Positions 1 to 5,612 of a stretch of 6,029 nucleotides of DNA are shown here, one piece after another; the stretch's first letter is position 1; every line of letters begins with the position of its first letter. Both the position numbers and the translations under genes were made by a program. The DNA comes from Pseudomonadota bacterium (GTDB taxonomy: Bacteria > Pseudomonadota > Gammaproteobacteria > Acidiferrobacterales > UBA6901). The notes under the pieces are model-generated. The model was not told the DNA's origin, searched no databases, and was given only the letters and a program-made list of their open reading frames with translations. The stretch covers positions 1 to 6,029 of the forward strand of contig JAJYEK010000208.1 in assembly GCA_021785795.1 (NCBI GenBank), read 5' to 3'.

Positions 1-1051
1 TCACCGGCTGCTTGCACTCCAGGCAGCCGATGGAAGCGCTGCGACAGCCCTGCTGGACCCATTCCCGCACCGCATCGCCCGAGTAGACCAGATGGAACTG
101 CCAGACCGGGCACTTGTCGGGGTCGCCGGGATCGGTACGATGCACACGCGCCGGATCCGTCGGCATGGTGCGGATCTTGCGGGCGACCTCCTCGGGCGCC
201 TCCCGCAGGCCGATTACGTTGCCGTATGACTTCGACATCTTCTGTCCGTCCAGTCCCGGCATTTTGGACGCTGCGGTGAGCAGCGCATCGGGCTGGGACA
301 GAATGACCCGCCCTCCGCCCTCCAGGTATCCGAACAGGCGTTCGCGGTCACCGAGCGTGATGCTCTTCTGCTTGTCGAGCAACGCACGTGCGGTCTCCAG
401 AGCCCCTCCGTCGCCGCGCTCGAGATAGGCCGTGCGCAGCTCACGGTAAAGCTTTGCGGCCTTCTTGCCCATCTTGCCGATGGCCGATTCGGCCATATTC
501 TCGTAATCCGGCTCACGGCCATAGAGATAGTTGAACCGCCGCGCGATTTCGCGCGTGACTTCGACGTGCGCAACCTGGTCCTCACCCACCGGCACAAGCC
601 CGGCGCGGTATATCAGGATATCCGCGCTCTGCAGCAGGGGGTAACCAAGGAAGCCATAGGTGGACAGATCCTTGTCCTTGAGCTTGATCTGCTGGTCCTT
701 GTACGTCGGCACACGCTCGAGCCAGGACAGCGGTGTGATCATCGACAGCAGCACATGCAGTTCTGCATGCTGCGGGATGTGCGACTGGATGAACAATATG
801 GCATTCGCCGGATCGACGCCTACCGCAAGCCAGTCCGTCACCATGTCCCAGACATTTTCCTCGATGACATGCGGTTCGTCGTAGTGGGTCGTCAGCGCAT
901 GCCAGTCGGCGACGAAAAACAGGCACTCGTATTCGGCCTGGAGCCTCAGCCAGTTCTTGAGCACTCCGTGGTAATGGCCCAGATGGAGACGTCCGGTCGG
1001 ACGCATGCCCGAAAGCACGCGTTGCGGCTGACCCGGGAGAATACTGCTCAT
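1..1051 (-). CDS. trpS: Tryptophanyl-tRNA synthetase, long form (3' end beyond the window)
   Basis: Class I aminoacyl-tRNA synthetase that charges tRNA-Trp with tryptophan using ATP in the cytoplasm. The first 350 residues are visible and the frame stays open to base 1. The Rossmann-fold signatures are both present: the HIGH-type motif HLGH at residues 23-26, preceded by RPTG (17-20), and KMSKS at 271-275. PVGEDQ (154-159), followed by VEVTREIARRFN, is the usual TrpS core. Residues about 180-256 form an extra segment between core and KMSKS that the short E. coli enzyme lacks but Pseudomonas-type TrpS has. The visible end, with GCLECKQPV, matches the C-terminal region of these long enzymes, so I estimate about 50 residues are cut off. 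ATG 1051-1049 is used; it lies 2 nt after the stop of the M50 protease gene and has no clear Shine-Dalgarno sequence, so translational coupling is likely. Confidence 0.97.
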   Translation of the reverse strand, partial: MSSILPGQPQRVLSGMRPTGRLHLGHYHGVLKNWLRLQAEYECLFFVADWHALTTHYDEPHVIEENVWDMVTDWLAVGVDPANAILFIQSHIPQHAELHVLLSMITPLSWLERVPTYKDQQIKLKDKDLSTYGFLGYPLLQSADILIYRAGLVPVGEDQVAHVEVTREIARRFNYLYGREPDYENMAESAIGKMGKKAAKLYRELRTAYLERGDGGALETARALLDKQKSITLGDRERLFGYLEGGGRVILSQPDALLTAASKMPGLDGQKMSKSYGNVIGLREAPEEVARKIRTMPTDPARVHRTDPGDPDKCPVWQFHLVYSGDAVREWVQQGCRSASIGCLECKQPV

Positions 1052-1053
1052 TT

Positions 1054-1737
1054 TCAGGCGAGTCCCACGACCATGGCCACCAGCCGGGCAAAGAAGTTGC
1101 CCACCGGACCGATGACGATCCACAGAACCCCCGTGAACATCAGGGCGAGCAGGATCACGAACCCATAGGGCTCGAGCCGGCTGAGACGCCAGGCCCAGGG
1201 GCCGGGCAACAATCCCACCGCCACCCGGCCACCATCGAGCGGTGGCAGCGGCAGCAGGTTGAACACCATGAGCAGCACGTTCACTGCGATGCCGCCCAAT
1301 CCCATGAACTGCAGCGGCTTGCTGACCCACAGCGCGCTGGGCGGCATCAGCGAGCCGACCTTTACGACCAGTCCCCAAAACAGCGCCATCAGCAGGTTGG
1401 CTGCCGGGCCTGCGGCCGCCACGATGGCCATGTCACGCTTGGGATGACGCAGGTTCTCCCAGGTGATCGGCACCGGCTTGGCCCAGCCGAAGATGAACCC
1501 GGTGTGGAGCAACAGCAGCACTGCGGGCACCAGAATGGTCCCGATCGGATCGACATGCCTGATGGGATTCAGGGTCAGACGGCCCAGGCGCTCCGCGGTC
1601 GGATCGCCGAGACGCTTGGCCACCCAGCCATGCGCGACCTCATGAACAATGATGGCGAACAGCACCGGCAGGACAAGAATGGAAATGAGCTGGGGAGGCG
1701 TGAGCGCCTGCAGTATCCCGAGAATTTGATCCAGCAT
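1054..1737 (-). CDS. Site-2 protease family zinc metallopeptidase (M50), integral membrane
   Basis: Intramembrane zinc protease of peptidase family M50, 227 aa. The zinc/catalytic motif HEVAH is at residues 32-36 inside the first hydrophobic helix (about 17-38). The third zinc ligand is expected at Asp168 in NLLPLPPLDGG (160-170). Other family marks are NPIRHVDPIG (57-66) and AGPAANLL (109-116). Hydrophobic segments lie near 17-38, 66-80, 103-126, 146-165 and 192-213, giving about five membrane passes. No PDZ domain is visible, so it belongs to the small, single-domain branch rather than to RseP. The substrate is unknown. It sits between yciO and trpS, a neighbourhood I recall from other gammaproteobacteria, which suggests co-transcription rather than a shared pathway. 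The start is fixed by an in-frame TGA four codons upstream; no Shine-Dalgarno sequence precedes it. Confidence 0.93.
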   Translation of the reverse strand: MLDQILGILQALTPPQLISILVLPVLFAIIVHEVAHGWVAKRLGDPTAERLGRLTLNPIRHVDPIGTILVPAVLLLLHTGFIFGWAKPVPITWENLRHPKRDMAIVAAAGPAANLLMALFWGLVVKVGSLMPPSALWVSKPLQFMGLGGIAVNVLLMVFNLLPLPPLDGGRVAVGLLPGPWAWRLSRLEPYGFVILLALMFTGVLWIVIGPVGNFFARLVAMVVGLA

Positions 1738-1743
1738 GCGTGC

Positions 1744-1749
1744 AGTATA
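1744..1749 (-). promoter_or_regulatory. Possible -10 hexamer directly before the M50 protease start
   Basis: On the minus strand TATACT (five of six matches to TATAAT) ends six bases before the A of the protease ATG. Transcription from it would start at or within a few bases of that ATG, giving a leaderless or nearly leaderless mRNA. This would fit the absence of a Shine-Dalgarno sequence. The sequence 17 bp upstream (TGGCCG) is only a weak -35, so the box may be chance. Confidence 0.25.
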
Positions 1750-1783
1750 TCAGGCCGTCCCTCCCGCGGCCACGCGCGGCTCG

Positions 1784-2419
1784 TCACTCCGGCAGACGTG
1801 CCATGAACGGCCCGGTATCTCCTTTGCCACTGCGCGTAACCCTTGCCACCCCATCGTTGAGTTCCACAACCGTGGTCGGCTCCCAGCCGCAATTGCCGCC
1901 ATCGACCACCAGATCGAGCTGGTGCTCGAGACGCTCGCGTATCTCCTGCGGCTCGGCCAGCGGCAGCTCCTCCCCCGGCAAGATCAGGGTTACGCTCATC
2001 AGCGGCTCGGCCAGGTCCGCCAGCAGCGCCTGAACGATGGCATGCGCCGGGATCCGCAGCCCGATGGTCCTGCGGCGCGGATTCTGCAGGCGCCGCGGAA
2101 CTTCGCGCGTCGCCGGAAGAATGAATGTGTAGGGGCCGGGGGTACTGGCCCGCAGGATGCGGTAGTCCGCATTGCCCACACGTGCGTAGAGCGCGACTTC
2201 CGTCAGGTCACGGCAAACCAGGGTAAAATCATGGCGGTCATCCAGCGCGCGGATGCGGCGGATGCGTTCCATGGCTGCCTTGTCTCCGATATGGCAGCCG
2301 AGTGCATAGCTCGAATCCGTCGGATATGCGATCACACCGCCGCTGCGCACGATTTCCACCGCCTGGCGAATGAGGCGCGCCTGCGGATTCTGCGGATGGA
2401 TCTGGAAGTACTGGGTCAT
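1784..2419 (-). CDS. yciO: YciO family protein (YrdC/Sua5 fold, L-threonylcarbamoyladenylate synthase-like)
   Basis: A 211-aa single-domain YrdC/Sua5/TsaC-fold protein, close to E. coli YciO in length and motif order. The family makes threonylcarbamoyl-AMP from threonine, bicarbonate and ATP for the t6A modification of tRNA. Seen here: YPTDSSYALG (32-41), RRIRALDDRHDFTLVCRDL (54-72), TPGPYTFIL (93-101), RRTIGLRIP (116-124), DGG (173-175) and PTTVVEL (181-187). The SAN signature of TsaC is replaced by MSVTLILPG (141-149), which marks the YciO branch, whose role in t6A synthesis is less certain. There is no C-terminal Sua5 domain. ATG 2419-2417 is preceded by GGGAG with a 7-nt spacer. The M50 gene follows after 46 nt and a 251-bp gap separates it from the PHP gene upstream. 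I am sure of the family but not of physiological TC-AMP synthase activity. Confidence 0.93.
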   Translation of the reverse strand: MTQYFQIHPQNPQARLIRQAVEIVRSGGVIAYPTDSSYALGCHIGDKAAMERIRRIRALDDRHDFTLVCRDLTEVALYARVGNADYRILRASTPGPYTFILPATREVPRRLQNPRRRTIGLRIPAHAIVQALLADLAEPLMSVTLILPGEELPLAEPQEIRERLEHQLDLVVDGGNCGWEPTTVVELNDGVARVTRSGKGDTGPFMARLPE

Positions 2420-2426
2420 TCTGCTG

Positions 2427-2431
2427 CTCCC
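2427..2431 (-). promoter_or_regulatory. Ribosome binding site of yciO
   Basis: GGGAG on the minus strand with a 7-nt spacer to ATG 2419. It supports this start over any other in the reading frame. Confidence 0.6.
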
Positions 2432-2485
2432 ACCGGCTGCCGTGCGCTAATGCCGCCCGCCCCGCTCCGGCATAATGCGCTTCGC

Positions 2486-2499
2486 GGCGGCCTGCCGCC
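2486..2499. repeat. Inverted repeat GGCGGC-ct-GCCGCC in the gap before yciO
   Basis: Six-base perfect arms with a 2-base centre, lying 67 bases upstream of the yciO start. In RNA the innermost pairs would open to make a loop. GC richness makes chance occurrence plausible. Confidence 0.4.
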
Positions 2500-2617
2500 C
2501 GTTTCTGTCCACCCCGCCCAGAGACCCGGGGCGCCAATCCGAAGCCGGCCCCGCCGAAAAGTACGCACGGTGCATTATGGGGCATCCCGCTGGGGACATA
2601 CACCTGTTTGCGGGCGA

Positions 2618-2632
2618 CGACCCTGAGGGTCG
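2618..2632. repeat. Perfect inverted repeat CGACCCT-g-AGGGTCG
   Basis: Seven-base arms around one central base, 39 nt beyond the stop of the PHP gene. The near-perfect dyad symmetry fits a protein-binding site or a short hairpin in the PHP-yciO leader/trailer. There is no T-run on either side, so it is not a typical rho-independent terminator. Confidence 0.45.
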
Positions 2633-2670
2633 CAATCAGGCAGCACACTGTATCGCCGGGAACCGGCCAC

Positions 2671-3498
2671 TCACCACGAGGTCCACAGCGCCCGGCAGGA
2701 CTCCGGAAGCGGCGGCAGCCTGCCGAGATCGATCCACGGCGCCTCCGGTCCGTGATAGTCGGACCCGCAGGAAGCCATGAGATCGTAACGCGTCGCCAGC
2801 GCTGCAAAGCGCAGACAATCGTCGCGGCTGTGGCTGCCCGAAACCACCTCGATCGCCGCTCCGCCCGATTCCTTGAATTCCGTCAACAGCCGCTGCAGAC
2901 GGGTAGCGCTCAACTTGTAGCGCGCTGGGTGCGCGATCACCGCCTGGCCGCCGGAGGCACGAATCCAGCCAAGCGCCTGCGGCAGGCTGGCCCACTGTCC
3001 GGGAACGTAACCGGGTTTGCCGCGCACCAGGTATTTCGAAAACGCATCGCGCACGTCCCGGGCATGGCCTTCCTCTGCAAGGAACTGGGCAAAGTGGGTG
3101 CGGCCGATCAGCACACCGCGCGCCCGGGCACGGGCTCCGGCACAGGCCCCGTGAATACCCTTGCGTTCCAGCCGCCGGCCGATTTCCTCGGCGCGCCAGT
3201 CACGGAATCTGAGCTGTTCGACCAGACCGGCCTGCAGGCAAGCGTCATCCGTATCGATGCCCAGGCCTACGATATGGATGGTTTGCGCACCCCAGGTCAC
3301 CGAAATCTCGACGCCCGGCACCAGCACGATCCCCGCGGCATCCGCTGCGGTCCGCGCTTCACCGATACCGGTCGTGATGTCGTGATCAGTCACGGCCAGG
3401 ACATCCACCCCGTTGCAGCGCGCGCGCATCACCAGATCGGACGGCGACAGTGTGCCGTCCGAATGATACGTATGGGAATGCAAATCGTAGTGCGGCAT
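2671..3498 (-). CDS. rnm: PHP-domain phosphoesterase, RNase AM / 3',5'-nucleoside bisphosphate phosphatase type (YciV/TrpH)
   Basis: A 275-aa PHP-family metal-dependent phosphoesterase. Characterised relatives are E. coli RNase AM (Rnm, formerly YciV/TrpH), a 5'-3' exoribonuclease that trims rRNA 5' ends, and a Chromobacterium enzyme that dephosphorylates 3',5'-nucleoside bisphosphates such as pAp. All expected metal-site motifs are present: DLHSHTYHSDG (5-15, H7 and H9), TDHD (37-40), PGVEIS (61-66, E64), H75 in TIHIVGLG, H135 in GRTHFA, IAHP (188-191) and GSDYHG (245-250, D247 and H249). Residues 116-128 contain an Ala/Arg-rich stretch before the GRTH motif. There is no signal peptide, so it is cytoplasmic. 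ATG 3498 has GGAGGA 12 nt upstream and puts the first metal motif at the usual N-terminal place. It is transcribed away from the 255-aa gene. The family is certain; the choice between exonuclease and pAp phosphatase is open, and one enzyme may do both. Confidence 0.94.
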   Translation of the reverse strand: MPHYDLHSHTYHSDGTLSPSDLVMRARCNGVDVLAVTDHDITTGIGEARTAADAAGIVLVPGVEISVTWGAQTIHIVGLGIDTDDACLQAGLVEQLRFRDWRAEEIGRRLERKGIHGACAGARARARGVLIGRTHFAQFLAEEGHARDVRDAFSKYLVRGKPGYVPGQWASLPQALGWIRASGGQAVIAHPARYKLSATRLQRLLTEFKESGGAAIEVVSGSHSRDDCLRFAALATRYDLMASCGSDYHGPEAPWIDLGRLPPLPESCRALWTSW

Positions 3499-3510
3499 AT
3501 CTCGGGCGCG

Positions 3511-3516
3511 TCCTCC
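3511..3516 (-). promoter_or_regulatory. Ribosome binding site of the PHP gene
   Basis: GGAGGA on the minus strand, 12 nt before ATG 3498. The motif is strong but the spacing is longer than usual; the nearer GAG at 3504-3502 is too close to be better. Confidence 0.45.
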
Positions 3517-3545
3517 AGCCGATCGTGGCTACCCTGTGCGTGGCG

Positions 3546-3557
3546 CTCCGGCCGGAG
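3546..3557. repeat. Perfect 12-bp palindrome CTCCGGCCGGAG in the divergent promoter region
   Basis: A dyad-symmetric site midway between the divergent PHP and 255-aa genes, which are 104 bp apart. A further copy of the half site CCGGAG lies at 3577-3582, 25 bases downstream of the palindrome's own right half. It could be an operator serving both genes. It could also be chance in GC-rich DNA, and no regulator gene is in view. Confidence 0.4.
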
Positions 3558-3602
3558 GGGAGTGCGCGCCTCTCGTCCGGAGTTTGAATCAGAGTATCAT
3601 GC

Positions 3603-4370
3603 ATGGTCGACATAATTAACCTGGCCACAGTCTCCATGGAATTGATCGCCGCGCTGCCGGCAGCAACCGAGCGTTTCAAGGTGGCCGCGACCCAGATCCG
3701 GACCGCCTATGCGCGCCGCGCACCTGCTGCCAGCGATCAGGTTACCCCTACACAACTCATTGACGCGCTGGAGCAATTTCTGTCCGTGGCCAGCAATCTC
3801 GACCGCGAGGAAGGAGAAACCGGTCCAATCCTGATGGATGACGTGAACCAGCTTGGGGACTACGGCCTCAATCTGCTCGCCGACCTCGCAGCCTGGGCAC
3901 AGCAGCTCGGCCTGAAAGACGCCTATTTCGAAATCGGAATGACGACCCTGACGATCGCGGATTGGACAATCCGCCACCACGGCCGCATCCGCTCGCCCGA
4001 ACCCGTGGTGAACGCGCTGGCGGATACGGCCAACCGCACAACCGAAGCCGGAGAACTCGAGCGGATGGCGCGGTTCATGGGCGAAGTGATCCACGCCTGC
4101 GACAGCTTCATACAGCAGGATATGGAAAAGACCAACCCTGGCCGGCCATGGCGGCTGCTGCATCTGAACCGGGGTATCGTGGCAACCCGGTCACATAATC
4201 CGGCCCTCATGACGCAGGTCTTCGACGAGCTGGTACGTGCCCTGCCAGAGGAGGCTCCCGGCTTTTTCGAGCAGGGCATGCAGCAGATGGAGGCGCTCGA
4301 TTACCCGGCACCCGTGCGCGCGGTCATGGAACGTTACCGGTCAGCGTGGAGCCGCCCGGTACTCCATTAG
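3603..4370 (+). CDS. Uncharacterised 255-aa helical protein
   Basis: I do not recognise a family. The protein is soluble-looking, with no signal peptide or membrane segment, and appears almost wholly alpha-helical with amphipathic stretches near 12-36, 49-65, 77-103, 132-172 and 203-232. This could be a helical bundle or a TPR-like solenoid. Notable clusters are ADWTIRHHGRIRSPEP (119-134), HACDSF (164-169), NPGRPWRLLHLNRG (178-191) and a C-terminal PVRAVMERYRSAW (237-249). It has one cysteine (C166) and several histidines (H125, H126, H164, H187, H198), but no spacing I can call a metal site. Codon use resembles its neighbours and the frame is intact, so the gene looks real. ATG 3603 has only a weak CAGAG at 8 nt; ATG 3636 (residue 12) is an alternative. 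It is divergent from the PHP gene and 64 nt before yciB on the same strand, so co-transcription with yciB is possible. Confidence 0.85.
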   Translation: MVDIINLATVSMELIAALPAATERFKVAATQIRTAYARRAPAASDQVTPTQLIDALEQFLSVASNLDREEGETGPILMDDVNQLGDYGLNLLADLAAWAQQLGLKDAYFEIGMTTLTIADWTIRHHGRIRSPEPVVNALADTANRTTEAGELERMARFMGEVIHACDSFIQQDMEKTNPGRPWRLLHLNRGIVATRSHNPALMTQVFDELVRALPEEAPGFFEQGMQQMEALDYPAPVRAVMERYRSAWSRPVLH

Positions 4371-4379
4371 GCGGCCTCG

Positions 4380-4408
4380 TTGCCCCTGCTGCGGCGACGT
4401 GCGAAAAT
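4380..4408 (+). promoter_or_regulatory. Candidate sigma-70 promoter before yciB
   Basis: TTGCCC (4380-4385, four of six to TTGACA) and GAAAAT (4403-4408, four of six to TATAAT) are separated by exactly 17 bp, inside the 64-bp space before yciB. It would give a leader of about 20 nt. Both hexamers are weak, so this is only a candidate for independent expression of yciB-yciI-bolA. Confidence 0.25.
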
Positions 4409-4434
4409 GTTTCTTTTCCGGCAGACCCGGGCGT

Positions 4435-5013
4435 ATGAAGATATTTATTGATTTCTTTCCGCTTTTTCTGTTTTTCCTGGCTTTCAAGCTGGCCGGGATC
4501 TATGTCGCCACGGCAGTGGCGATTGCCAGCTCGTTCCTGCAGGTTGCCTGGTACCGGTACCGGCACGGGCGTTTCGAAACCATGTACCTGATCCAGCTGG
4601 CGGTCATCGGCGTATTCGGCGGGCTCACGCTGGCACTGCACAACGATACGTTCATCCGCTGGAAGCCGACCATCCTGTACTGGACCTTTGCCGCCGTGTT
4701 CCTGGGAAGCCAGATGACCGGCCGCAAAACAGCCGCGGAGCATCTGCTCGACAAGCAGATCTCCCTGCCGGCACGCATATGGAAGATCTACAACCTGAGC
4801 TGGGCGCTGTTTTTCCTGCTGATGGGCATCCTTAATCTGTACTTTGCGTTCTTTTACGGCCTGCAGCACAGCAAAGCCGTGCGCCTCGAGACCTGGGTCA
4901 ATATGAAGGTCTGGGGTTCGCTCGCACTGACATTCGTGTTCGCGGCGGCACAGGCCCTGTTCCTGTCGAAGCACATGGATCAGCCACAGGCCGAAGCGCA
5001 AAAGGAAGAATGA
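4435..5013 (+). CDS. yciB: Inner-membrane protein YciB (septation protein A family)
   Basis: A 192-aa polytopic inner-membrane protein of the YciB/IspZ (intracellular septation A) family; E. coli YciB is 179 aa. The family is linked to envelope integrity, cell elongation/division and septum formation, but its molecular activity is not settled. The N-terminus [21 protein letters not shown] is typical. Further family features are the [16 protein letters not shown] region (102-117), [21 protein letters not shown] (119-140) and [16 protein letters not shown] (151-166). Hydrophobic helices lie near 5-20, 21-37, 50-66, 76-92, 123-143 and 158-176, followed by a charged, Gln/Glu-rich cytoplasmic-looking tail. 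The frame is open upstream to 4237 but that part lies inside the preceding gene, and family alignment fixes the start at 4435, despite a poor Shine-Dalgarno sequence. It is followed immediately by yciI. Confidence 0.95.
   Translation: MKIFIDFFPLFLFFLAFKLAGIYVATAVAIASSFLQVAWYRYRHGRFETMYLIQLAVIGVFGGLTLALHNDTFIRWKPTILYWTFAAVFLGSQMTGRKTAAEHLLDKQISLPARIWKIYNLSWALFFLLMGILNLYFAFFYGLQHSKAVRLETWVNMKVWGSLALTFVFAAAQALFLSKHMDQPQAEAQKEE
5002..5006 (+). promoter_or_regulatory. Ribosome binding site that decides the yciI start
   Basis: AAGGA within the end of yciB. It is 9 nt from ATG 5016 but only 3 nt from ATG 5010, so 5016 is the better start. Confidence 0.55.
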
Positions 5014-5015
5014 CG

Positions 5016-5315
5016 ATGTTCTACGCGATCAACGGGCAGGACAGGCCCGACAGTCTCGGCAAACGGAAGGCTGCGCGGGCGGCCCACCTCCAGCGGCTGG
5101 AAAAGCTGCGCGACGAAGGGCGGCTGCTTCTGGCGGGACCCTACCCCGCCCTGGATGCTGAAGATCCCGGCGCAGCCGGATACAGCGGCAGCCTGGTCGT
5201 TGCCGAGTTTGCCTCGCTCGGGGACGCGCAGGCCTGGGCCGATGCCGATCCGTACGTGCACGCCGGCGTCTACGCCGAGGTCACGGTCCGGCCGTTCCGC
5301 AAGGTTCTGCCGTGA
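5016..5315 (+). CDS. yciI: YciI family protein
   Basis: A 99-aa member of the YciI (YCII domain, ferredoxin-like dimeric alpha/beta barrel) family; E. coli YciI is 98 aa. The family's biochemical role is undefined. A conserved His and Asp are thought to form a small active-site pocket, and relatives include chlorocatechol-pathway dehydrochlorinases. Seen here: [16 protein letters not shown] (2-17), AAHLQRL (22-28, H24), [12 protein letters not shown] (33-44), the GSLVVAEF strand (59-66), and [16 protein letters not shown] with DPYV near residue 80. ATG 5010 would overlap the yciB stop as ATGA and add only two residues. I chose 5016 because family members begin MxYxI and because of the ribosome binding site spacing. 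Its stop overlaps the bolA start. The yciB-yciI-bolA order suggests an operon. Confidence 0.93.
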   Translation: MFYAINGQDRPDSLGKRKAARAAHLQRLEKLRDEGRLLLAGPYPALDAEDPGAAGYSGSLVVAEFASLGDAQAWADADPYVHAGVYAEVTVRPFRKVLP

Positions 5316-5578
5316 CCGCAGGCACCGCGGCGATCGAGCAGCAGCTGCGCACCTCCCTTGAGGCGCAAGCCGTTGAGGTCGTCGACGAAAGCGCCCTGCA
5401 TGCCGGGCATGCCGGCGCCCGCGGCGGCGGCCATTACGCGGTCACCGTGGTTTCACCGCAATTTTCCGGCAGGAGCCCGGTCGAACGTCACCGCATGATA
5501 TACGCGGCGCTCGGCGATGCCATGCGGTCGCAGATTCACGCGCTCAGCATACGCGCCTTCTCGCCCGAAGAACTCTAA
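5312..5578 (+). CDS. bolA: BolA family protein
   Basis: An 88-aa BolA-type protein. BolA proteins pair with monothiol glutaredoxins to bind or transfer [2Fe-2S] clusters; E. coli BolA also acts as a stress and stationary-phase morphogen and DNA-binding regulator. The class II KH-like fold is complete: EVVDES (22-27), the His-bearing loop ALHAGHAG (28-35), [15 protein letters not shown] (39-53), [13 protein letters not shown] (59-71) and IHALSI (75-80). The EVVDES start and RHRMIY match BolA itself rather than the IbaG branch, but the C-terminal extension of about 17 residues in E. coli BolA is missing. The start is GTG 5312, which overlaps the yciI TGA (GTGA) and has AAGG with a 7-nt spacer inside yciI. 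This implies translational coupling. No glutaredoxin gene is in the window. Confidence 0.95.
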   Translation: MTAGTAAIEQQLRTSLEAQAVEVVDESALHAGHAGARGGGHYAVTVVSPQFSGRSPVERHRMIYAALGDAMRSQIHALSIRAFSPEEL

Positions 5579-5612
5579 ACAACAGATTGCACACCCAACA
5601 AGAGGCCAATCC

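Larger units (their letters stand above)
2420..2670. other. 251-bp gap between the PHP gene and yciO, rich in short inverted repeats
   Basis: I find no credible gene here: the only minus-strand frame, ending at 2447, would need a TTG start and has an Arg/Gly/Pro-rich composition with no family resemblance. The gap holds a perfect 15-base inverted repeat (2618-2632), a second at 2486-2499, a small hairpin GCCGG-gaa-CCGGC (2655-2667) just after the PHP stop, and the octamer CATAATGC (2471-2478) with its reverse complement GCATTATG (2572-2579). None is followed by a T tract, so none is a clear intrinsic terminator. A CATAAT hexamer on the minus strand (2579-2574) could be a -10 for yciO, with a roughly 155-nt leader, but no good -35 is visible. 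Confidence 0.5.

Noticed and set aside
1736..2626. A 296-codon open frame on the plus strand opposite yciO
   Set aside because: It is antisense to a well-supported family gene, has an Arg/Pro/Ala-rich composition and no recognisable motif. It is a by-product of high GC content.
2447..2635. Possible 62-aa peptide in the gap before yciO
   Set aside because: It needs a TTG start, has no ribosome binding site and shows a biased, patternless composition.
2655..2667. GCCGG-gaa-CCGGC hairpin after the PHP stop as a terminator
   Set aside because: The stem is 5 bp and is followed on the minus strand by GATACAGTG rather than a T-run.
3593..3600. Overlapping -10-like boxes, TATCAT on plus and GATACT on minus
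   Set aside because: Neither has a -35 match at 16-18 bp, and the plus-strand box would start transcription downstream of ATG 3603.
2608..3615. A 335-codon open frame on the plus strand opposite the PHP gene
   Set aside because: The minus-strand frame carries every PHP metal motif. This frame has none of any family and also runs into the start of the 255-aa gene.
4351..4375. GCCGCC/GGCGGC stem across the stop of the 255-aa gene as a terminator
   Set aside because: The stem has only 6 bp, a 13-base loop and no T tract, so I do not call a rho-independent terminator.
4237..4434. N-terminal extension of yciB by 66 residues
   Set aside because: It lies within the preceding gene in another frame, is Arg/Cys-rich and precedes the conserved family N-terminus at 4435.
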